Shown: one piece after another, positions 31,907-31,926 of the stretch | Position numbering within the stretch: the stretch's first letter is position 1 | Layout: each line of letters opens with the position of its first letter | Assembly: GCA_964423785.1 (NCBI GenBank) | Contig: CAYRGZ010000013.1 | Coordinates: forward strand, 1 to 31,926 | Reading direction: 5' to 3' | Length of the DNA: 31,926 nucleotides | Origin: S012-135 sp964423785 | GTDB taxonomy: Bacteria > Desulfobacterota > Desulfobulbia > Desulfobulbales > S012-135 | The notes under the pieces: generated by a model | Databases searched by the model: none | Seen by the model: only the letters and a program-made list of their open reading frames with translations | What the model was told of the DNA's origin: nothing | Made by a program: the position numbers and the translations under genes

Positions 31907-31926
31907 TGATGATCCCGTAAAAACTC
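31907..31926 (+). repeat. Dispersed palindromic repeat family 1, copy E (cut by window end)
   Basis: TGATGATCCCGTAAAAACTC matches the first 20 bases of copies A and B (one difference from copy A). The window ends before the hairpin. Confidence 0.75.

Overview
The window reads as a GC-rich chromosome segment of an anaerobic bacterium, most plausibly a Desulfobacterota (Desulfobulbales-like) sulfur-metabolising organism. This is inferred from gene content, not from a marker gene: a fused uroporphyrinogen methyltransferase/synthase, SelB, an HgdC-type iron-sulfur ATPase, a propionyl-CoA carboxylase pair, NtrYX and molybdate transport. No rRNA, tRNA, CRISPR array, phage or intact insertion sequence was seen.

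Layout. 1-1666: cobA-hemD fusion for siroheme/cobamide/heme precursors, ending in a heptamer tandem repeat. 1713-1980: terminator, a second hairpin and an inverted copy of a dispersed palindromic repeat. 2248-6516: six co-directional genes (TlpA-like lipoprotein, NosL-like copper-site protein, small anchored protein, FtsX-type permease, LolD-type ATPase, polytopic cysteine-rich membrane protein), a candidate envelope copper/thiol redox or transport system. 6514-6745: a MITE-like element. 6782-7114 (minus): PilZ protein; 7206-8351: M20 peptidase. 8371-8925: second full repeat copy and a decayed PD-(D/E)XK gene.

9151-23336 is one co-directional run of ten tightly packed or overlapping genes: Mrp/NBP35, metallo-beta-lactamase hydrolase, selB, hflX, DUF4390, ntrY, an AhpD-like protein, ntrX, a ClpX-like unfoldase and hrpB. 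It mixes iron-sulfur assembly, selenoprotein translation, GTPase/helicase functions and envelope signalling.

23337-23822 is a non-coding stretch holding fragments of both dispersed repeat families. 23823-26018 is modB-modA-modC. 26070-29638 (minus) is pccB-pccA. 29894-30220 encodes a small protein resembling the last membrane helix and FliG-binding tail of FliF. 30279-31871 (minus) is a three-gene overlapping operon: cysteine-containing protein, HgdC-type ATPase, and a 66-residue cysteine-rich protein. The window ends inside another repeat copy.

Most noteworthy: (i) a ~105-bp palindromic repeat present five times whose hairpin arms show compensatory changes, one copy of which supplies the start codon and signal-peptide front of the nosL-like gene; (ii) the ASKHA/cysteine-protein operon; (iii) a ClpX-like ATPase without zinc domain, with an altered RKH loop and a ~175-residue C-terminal extension; (iv) an AhpD-like gene wedged between ntrY and ntrX; (v) hflX apparently starting at a non-AUG codon overlapping the selB stop.
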